The notes beneath the pieces are model-generated. The model worked only from the letters and a program-made list of their open reading frames with translations, ran no database searches and had not been told where the DNA came from. Positions 57,204 through 64,000 of a DNA stretch of 64,000 nt are shown here, piece by piece. The position numbers were made by a program, and so were the translations under genes. How positions within the stretch are numbered: position 1 is the stretch's first letter; the number at the start of each line of letters is the position of its first letter. This stretch comes from Entoloma clypeatum (lineage: Eukaryota; Basidiomycota; Agaricomycetes; Agaricales; Entolomataceae): NCBI GenBank assembly GCA_963565915.1, contig OY751489.1, positions 3,038,001 to 3,102,000 of the forward strand, in the 5' to 3' direction.

Positions 57204-57733
57204 TAGTGCTGGGTTGAAAACTCAGATGTTAAAAACATTGGAGTTTTTCACATGTTATTAACATGTTATTAACGTTTTTAACATGCAGGTCAGAGCAAGT
57301 ACTGTGTGAAAAATGTGAAAATTGATAGCATGCCTGGAACGGACAATGGTGCATTCTGAGGGCAATTCCTGTCTTGAAAATTGTGCCAGTAATGCTTTCA
57401 TCAAGAGCTTATCAAAACGAATACTGCTGAGCTTATTGATCTCCTCAGGCTGGAAACTACGATTCCAAATGACAGCAGCCAAAAAAGAAACTACTAACTG
57501 TCATTTGTATACTAGGGTCTGCCTATGGGAGACCAATTAAAAAGGTGAATTATCTATTACTATGGACAAATACACTCTGTTTCAACTGAAAAACAAGAGA
57601 CTTTTTGCCTTATGCAAAGCTGATTATGTAAGAGTTTTTCACAGTTTTTAACACTGTGAAAAACACCTCACATGGAGGGGTCCTGCAATCTCACATTTTT
57701 CCCATCTGGGGAAACCAATTTAACCCAGCACTA
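57204..57733. mobile_element. Second hAT-type MITE family, 530 bp
   Basis: Ends TAGTGCTGGGTTGAAA and, inverse, TAGTGCTGGGTTAAAT; perfect 8-bp target duplication CACCCGAC at 57196-57203 and 57734-57741. The interior has TTAACATGTTATTAACG and GTGAAAAAC motifs. No gene. Its different ends separate it from the TAGTGTTT family. Confidence 0.88.
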
Positions 57734-57789
57734 CACCCGACCTCGGGCCGTTCCCTATCCTCTCTTGCCTCCTCGAGGCCCTGACAGCA

Positions 57790-58318
57790 CATATTAGACT
57801 GGCAGGCATGGGATAAAAACGTGACTTCTCGTGTGGGAAAAAATCGTACTCTGCCAAACCGTGCGCGTCATACCTAACGACAGGAATGAGTTTTTGCGTT
57901 CATTGTGTGATTCAGAGATACAGACAGGCTCTCGAGTATCCGGCGTCACTCCACAGCGTTCCAACCAGGTTACATACGCCCGTCCAAAGGTTCCTTCAGG
58001 GTATTGAACTAGCTGATTCATGTCGATTGTGGTCGAATTAACTCTAGGTCTTTTCTTCAAGATTTTTTTTGCTTGAAAGCATGACATCGCGTAAACAAGG
58101 CAATCCCAGGGCCTGCTGTTGTTTCGCCCAACACGGCAACCATGTTTGGCCTGGTGTTTTTCTAATCGCGTGAAACAATCTACGAGCCACTCACCACCTC
58201 GCCGCGGGCTCGCCAGGGACATCACAGCTGACCCCACTGCCAGAAACGCGTTTTCAAACCCTGAGTTTAACGGGATATGACCTGGATAAGTCGGTCTAGT
58301 GCTCGGAGAAGCTGCATG
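57790..58318 (-). pseudogene. COQ4: COQ4 pseudogene, frameshifted and truncated
   Basis: Minus strand. Recognisable COQ4 blocks in order: TYPGHIPLN then NAFLAVGSAVMSLASPRRG (58318-58195), a probable intron, MVAVLGETTAGP (about 58143-58107), LRDVMLSSK in a second frame (about 58090), and RPRVNSTTIDM followed by EGTFGRAYVTWLERCGVTPDT (about 58045-57925) in a third frame. The two frame changes between blocks and the loss of everything after TPDTREPV, including the zinc-binding HDxxH region, show it is broken. COQ4 organises the mitochondrial ubiquinone-synthesis complex, so a functional copy is expected elsewhere. Transposons begin at 57741, right at the lost end. Confidence 0.8.
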
Positions 58319-58793
58319 CTATCCGTGTAACATTTGAGGTCCTGGAAGGTAGGGAGTGCATATGTAAGATACCACGTTGCACTGCCACACTTCTATATGC
58401 AATTGTCATTCACAGGAGGTGCGTAGCACCCCTTCGTTCACATCATGATGCACGTAATCATCTACACTGGACTCACGTTGGTTCTAACCGTTGCTATGCA
58501 CGAGTGTTTTGAAGACAAAAGTAAATAATAACAGTTGGCAATCCTCGCTGGGCCAAAGAAACATTGTTGAATAATTCGTTTGATCAATGGTAGAGTACCA
58601 AATAAGGTATGATCGGAAGCACTAGTACCCTGCCACTCAAACACTGGTCACCGGTCAGCGCGGGACGCGACTCCAATATTTCAACTTGAAGAAGCGCGTT
58701 CTCGTCCTTTACCACACCCTCCACCTTTCTCTCCCGTATCCCCCCATCGTTCCTCATATCGGGCATTGACAGACGCCTGCCTTGGCCCCCACC
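58319..58793. promoter_or_regulatory. Divergent promoter region between COQ4 remnant and kinase gene
   Basis: About 475 bp between the first COQ4 block and the kinase ATG. The 100 bp before the kinase ATG are pyrimidine-rich (CTCCACCTTTCTCTCCCG). A COQ4 first exon with a mitochondrial presequence may lie here, but I could not identify it. No TATA box is evident. Confidence 0.4.
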
Positions 58794-61700
58794 ATGACCA
58801 CGCAGTCCAGGCCAGCTTCGTCCTCCAAAGCGACCAGCTCCAAATCTCTCAATGACTATGTTCGTCCCTCCACCGTGATTCATTATAGCACTCTCCTGAC
58901 CGGTGCTATTCGTAGCAACTTGGTGACTCGTTGGGGAAAGGGGCGTTCGGCCAGGTCTACCGTACGTGTCCTACATCCTGTAATCGCAAGTGATGTTCAA
59001 TGAGATTGGATAGGTGCCTTGAACTGGGCGACTGGAGAAACCGTGGCAGTCAAGGAGATCCAGCTGAGCAACATCCCAAAGGCTGAGCTTGGCGAGATAA
59101 TGGTAAGTTGGTCGCTCTTTTTATAGCACTTTTTTGGCTCATGGATCTTCCCAGTCCGAAATCGACCTCCTGAAGAACCTGAATGTACATGTCATCCCCC
59201 CTCACATGGTCTTCAGTGTTCTGATAGCGACTCAATAGCATTCCAACATCGTCAAATACAAGGGTTTTGTCAAGACACGAGAATACCTCTACATCATTCT
59301 AGAGTCAGTCCCGTTCTTCGCATCTCGGCTGTACTTATCAACCGTCTCAGATTCTGTGAAAATGGCTCGCTGCACAACATCTCTAAACGTTTTGGGAAAT
59401 TTCCGGAAAACTTGGTGGGAGTCTATATATCACAAGTGCTTGAAGGACTCGTCTATCTGCACGATCAAGGTGTCATCCATAGAGACATAAAGGGTGCCAA
59501 CATCCTGACCAACAAGGATGGAACGGTGAAGCTTGCGGATTTCGGGGTTGCGAGTAGTACGACGACGGGAGGTGTGACAGATGCTGCGGTTGTGGGGAGC
59601 CCATATTGGAGTATGTCAAATGTTCATTTCATTGTTACATATACATGCTTATCTCTTGGTAGTGGCGCCCGAGGTCATAGAGCAATCTGGCGCGACAACG
59701 GCATCCGATATTTGGTATGTTGATCCTTCTCACTTCCGGCATTTTCTGACGCCGCCATAGGAGCGTGGGCTGTGTTGTAATAGAGCTCTTGGAAGGACAC
59801 CCTCCATATCATACATTGGATCCCATGCCAGCTCTCTTCCGAATTGTACAAGACGACTGCCCTCCCATACCTGATGGCGCGTCACCTATCGTAAAGGATT
59901 TCCTATATCACTGTTTCCAGAAGGATTGCAATCTTCGAATATCGGCAAAGAAGCTCTTGAAGCATCCGTGGATGATTTCGGCAAGAAAGCAGATGTCGGA
60001 CGGAAAGAAAAATGTGGGCAATAACACAGGGCCTAGCTCCCCAGGCGGCCAAGAAGGTGTCAAGAAACCACCAACCAATTACAATTACGACGAGGCGGTA
60101 TTGAAAGTGCAGGAATGGAATGAAGCATTGAAGTGTATGTTTAACCTGTAGTCATGCTTCCGCAAACCTGACCTCACGTTCCATAGCTCCATCACGTCCT
60201 TCCAAGCACCCAAATCGACTGAACGCTCGCCCACAATCACCAACTCGACCTGTCGAAATGGCCTCCTCCTTGACCTCATCTGGATTCCATCATCCTATTG
60301 GATGGAAGGTTGGCTCAGCTCCCAACGTCAAACCGATGGGCTTGAATCTGGCTGAAAAAATCCAACCTATCTCGTTCGTGCTGCAGGCACCAGAAGAGCA
60401 GACTGATAATTGGGATGATGATTTCGAGGAAGGCATCTCGTTCACTAAACTTCAAGGTAGGCTTTACACTTCTACTGTCAAGTACGCCTAATTAATTGAT
60501 CAAATCGGACATTAGCTTTGGAAAAGCCTTGTGCAGAAGATGACAGACAAGAAGCAGAAGATAATGCACAGACGATTCGGCCTGGCCGAAGTCCAGGTCC
60601 AAGCACTGTGCCGCTTGCTCAACCACCCCCCGCGGACATCGGTCCAATTGTCGAAGATTACTCCGACCTTGCTTCGGAAGAAGAAGAGGCGAAATTAGAA
60701 GAAAAAGTTGCTGATTTCAAGGTGAAGAAACCGTGCACCTCAAAATTATCAATGTATCCAAACAACCTTTCCTAGATGAAGAACTCTGTCCGACGTGGCC
60801 TTTTCCATCCTGACGATATCAAGACTGTTGGACTCTCAGCGAGCCCTGGTCCCTTATCCGCCCCTCTTCCAAACCTTGCACGGCGATCCCGCCCCAGCTC
60901 AAGCCCCACTCACACGCCATCAGCTTCATTTGGTTCGGCTTCAGCTGCTGCACATACTCGCTCTGTGTCTCTGGCAGGTTCCAATGGATCCTTCGGTCGT
61001 GCCGAAGCACGACGGGCGCAGAGCCAAACAGAGTTTGAGAAGTACACGGAAGAAGATGACGAAAATTACGAGGATGTGTTTGGCAAACTGAACGGAACAG
61101 GTCGGTGTCTTCCAAAATGCTATTGTCAGGAGGTCACTGAGCTGGAGTTTAGCGACAGAATCCCCTATGCAGGCTCTGCAACTCAATACTCGCCTCTCCA
61201 ACAAGTCTTGGGCACGTCCCTTCAAAATCCACATGCTCCTTATCTCATCTCTTGATATAGTTAGGAGACATTTCAGACGATGAAGACCCGTTTGCCGAGG
61301 TATGGCACCTGCGTCGTCCCCAACATGTTGTGCATATCTGATTATCATCAGATCGATGAAGGGTTCTCAGAAGACGATCTGGAAATGAATCTCCAACGAG
61401 ACAAATACGCACGACTTAGCAGTCTGGTCAATCAGTTGATTGATGAGCTCACACCATCGGCTCCCGATTTCCAGCTTCGCGAGGCTTGTGATCAAATTGT
61501 AAGTTTACTGTAATCACCAGACTTGGAGCGATAATTTGATTTTTTTTCTTTTCTTTTCTCTTGAAAGCTTGATATCATGGCCGACACACCAGATATGCAA
61601 ATTCAACTGGTGTCATCTCACGGCATGCTAGCCATCCTAGAAGTGCTAGAAGGACGATGTTCCAGGGAAGTTGTCATGAGACTTTTGCAGATAATCAATC

Positions 61701-63732
61701 AAGTGAGCTTTTCCCCCCCTCAGTTGAGATAGGTAAATTTATAGTGTGTTTCAGCTCGTGACAGCAGATTTAGGTTTCCTTGAGAGCTTTTGCTTGATAG
61801 GGTACGTCGCCGGTTTTTCACAAGATGGTGTTTTGTTCTTGACGTGTCGAGTTGCAGCGGAATACCAGTGATGATGGGTCCGTGCATTTTGGAGATTTCT
61901 TGAAGTAATAGTCACTGAGGCGTAATTTTCACAGAATTCACCTCCAAGAAGTACCCGTCAGAATGCCGACTGGAGGCTTCGAATTTCATTCGCTTGCTAT
62001 GCCATACTTCCGTGCTGACTCTGCAGATGTTCATTTCGTGAGGCCTGCTATCAGATTGTATAAGTTCCATCAACTGAAGGTGCTTACACTAGTTGTCGAG
62101 GGCTCAAGGTCCTGGTGGATTTGTTGGACGAGGACTACACGGAACAAGCCGAACTGATTGTGCATGCACTAAACGGCATAGGAAGCGTATTTGAACTGCA
62201 AAGTCCCACGACGAAAAACGACTTTTGTAGAATGTTCATCCGAGAAGGTTTACTTGACCCGCTGTCGGCTGCTCTCCTGAACGTCATGGCCAGTCGAGGG
62301 ACATCGTCAACGGAAATGAAGATGAAGATTATCCAGATTTTGCTTGTTTTCTCGCAGGTATCGCAGTCAGACATCCATGTACGGAATGCGTTGGGGACGA
62401 GGAAGGTCATACGTCGTACGTTATCTTTTATTCAGGGAACTTTTATGTGGACAGCTGACTATTTTGTATTCATAGGTTTGTTGAGAGCTTGCGAACTACT
62501 TGAACCCGAGTGTCTGGTGCAGATGCTTAAAGCTGTGAAGCACCTATCAATGAATGCAACGCTCTTGGAAGTACTCCAGAATGCGAATGCACTTGAAGTC
62601 CTCATTCGCATCCTTGATGAACAATCTTCAGGACCCCATAGCACGGTAGAATTTCACTTTCTGATAGGATTACATAGGTGTTTCTAATCTTCATGTCAGG
62701 AAATGTCCAACCACATATTCCAGACGTGTTACAATCTTTGTCGACTGAACAAGACTCGGCAAGAAGAGGCAGCGCAGGCTGGTATACTTCCTTGCTTGAA
62801 GCGAGTCATCGAGACCAGTTCTCCGTTACGCCAGTTTGCGCTACCTATTCTTTGTGATCTGGCAAGCGCCGGGAAGAGCTGTCGGACATTCTTGTGGCAG
62901 CACGATGGCCTCACAATGTATCTCAAGCTGCTTGATGACCCCTACTTCCAACTCAGTGCTTTGGAAGCTGTGGTTTCATGGTACGTTCATGCGGTTGACA
63001 TGGGAACTTTGTTCTAATTGTCACATAAACAGGCTTCAAGATGAAACTGCGAGGGTTGAAGATGAATTGACAAAGCCCGAGTCACTGGACGCTTTGCTTC
63101 GCTGTTTTGTGACTGCCAAGGCAAACTCGTTTGAGAACCTCCTCGACCCTTTCTTGAAGATGACACGACTGTCGACGCCCATCACGATTGGCATGACTAG
63201 ATCATCGGCATTTTTCAAGCGTATCATTGACCGACTTGGACAGAACAGCAAGGCCGTTGTCAGGCTGAATCTTTTGCGAGTGCTGAGGACCGTGTGCGAA
63301 GTCCACCCTAACCGTGTGATGCTCGTGGAGAAGTACGGATTGCTAGGCGTGGTCGAGCAACTGAGCCGGGGTGGGGGCGATGGAGCTGTGCTGGTCAGAG
63401 AGCTGGCGAGGGAGATCGTTCCTACGCTGAAGCCGGGCTTGAAGCCTATTCTGGGCAAGTTGAAGAATGGCAGCCCGGATACGCCGAGCAAGAATGGGCT
63501 GGCTCTGGCTCCGAAGAAGATGATGAGAAGAACGGCATCGGAAGCGTCTGCGAGCCCGTTACGGAGCGCTTCTGCGGGGAACAGCGATTCAAAGCTGGGA
63601 AGCGGGAATGGAAGTGGCGGGATTGCTGTGAACTCGACGGCGCGACTTGGTGCAGCGAATCCTCGTTATTCGCGGCAGAAGCTTGGGGATATATCTTGGC
63701 AATCCATGGATAGGCCAGATAATCGGCGTTAG
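58794..63732 (+). CDS. Cdc15/SepH-type septation protein kinase (21 exons)
   Basis: Exons: 58794-58859, 58916-58961, 59014-59102, 59155-59184, 59239-59303, 59351-59610, 59663-59714, 59761-60134, 60187-60456, 60516-60721, 60776-61100, 61265-61299, 61352-61498, 61568-61702, 61755-61801, 61858-61877, 61935-62037, 62093-62415, 62476-62645, 62700-62980, 63033-63732; in frame, about 1,247 residues. Kinase domain at about 23-273: GKGAFGQVY loop, VAVK (K51), [10 protein letters not shown] (D144), DFG (D162), [10 protein letters not shown]. The C-terminal half is a helical ARM/HEAT-like region (about 620-1100) with a Ser-rich basic tail. This is the architecture of S. pombe Cdc7, yeast Cdc15 and Aspergillus SepH, the STE-type kinase of the septation initiation / mitotic exit pathway at the spindle pole body. 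No lesion is seen. Confidence 0.9.
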
Positions 63733-64000
63733 GATATTTGGGAAGGTTGACAAGTCATTCGTTTGGTATTTCCTTTTTTTTGTTTTTTGGCTTCGATCGT
63801 TCTGTGTCGCTGTCGATCGTTTCTCTGTCTACCAGCATCTGCATAACCTCCACAATCATTAGCATAGGTTTTTTATGTTCCTCTATTCTATCCCTGGACC
63901 TGTATATGCCCCGAGTCGGGGTAAACTCTTGTAGATGACTCATAAGTCTTGATCCTCACGCAACACGAGTAGCGAGGGTCGTCGTCCCACCAACACTCTT
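63733..64000. other. Kinase 3' UTR and flank
   Basis: T-rich sequence after the stop (TTCCTTTTTTTTGTTTTTTGG), then no supported feature to the window end. Confidence 0.4.

Noticed and set aside
57322..57540. 72-codon frame inside the second hAT MITE
   Set aside because: Too short, AT-rich and without any hAT domain; the MITE is non-coding.

Overview
This is a repeat-rich window from a filamentous fungus, most likely an agaricomycete (mushroom-forming basidiomycete). The evidence is the intron style (about 45-60 nt, GT...AG), the Vts1 and Cdc15/SepH-type protein architectures, and chromodomain Ty3/gypsy and Ty1/copia elements of the kind common in that class. I cannot name the species.

Only the two ends carry recognisable host genes. 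At the left are a five-exon VTS1-type SAM-domain RNA-binding protein (180-2324) and a seven-exon short-chain dehydrogenase (about 3004-4341). At the right are a frameshifted, truncated COQ4 pseudogene on the minus strand (about 57790-58318) and a 21-exon Cdc15/SepH-type septation kinase (58794-63732).

The 53 kb in between is almost entirely transposable elements, many nested, and their order can be read from target-site duplications (TSDs). Gypsy-1 runs from 5665 to 38538 with a 5-bp TSD (ACATC). Its 5' LTR was hit by a 6.3-kb hAT-type element (6099-12397). Its gag was hit by Copia-1a (12748-18534, TSD GCGAG). Its 3' region was hit by Copia-2 on the minus strand (23226-37217, TSD TTAGC). Copia-2 was then hit by Copia-1b (25838-31475, TSD GTTTC) and by an apparently intact Tc1-type transposon (32609-34227, TA). 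To the right lie a tandem-repeat array split by a MULE-like element, a decayed Gypsy-2 split by a 2.5-kb deletion derivative of the same hAT family and then partly inverted, and a run of MITEs. One of these is a small 9-bp-TSD element whose interior is a RecQ-like helicase fragment.

The most unusual items are: (i) an antisense, intron-containing gene in the 3' region of Gypsy-1 with coiled coil plus an exact Zn2Cys6 cysteine pattern that exists only after splicing; (ii) an extra 274-aa ORF with predicted membrane helices and a Cys/His cluster, placed upstream of gag in Copia-2, starting in the LTR and reading through the primer-binding site; (iii) an unclassified 4-kb insertion with a threefold-repeat protein; (iv) the Pack-MULE-like helicase element; and (v) element decay dominated by in-frame TGA at expected CGA codons, which points to CpG deamination.
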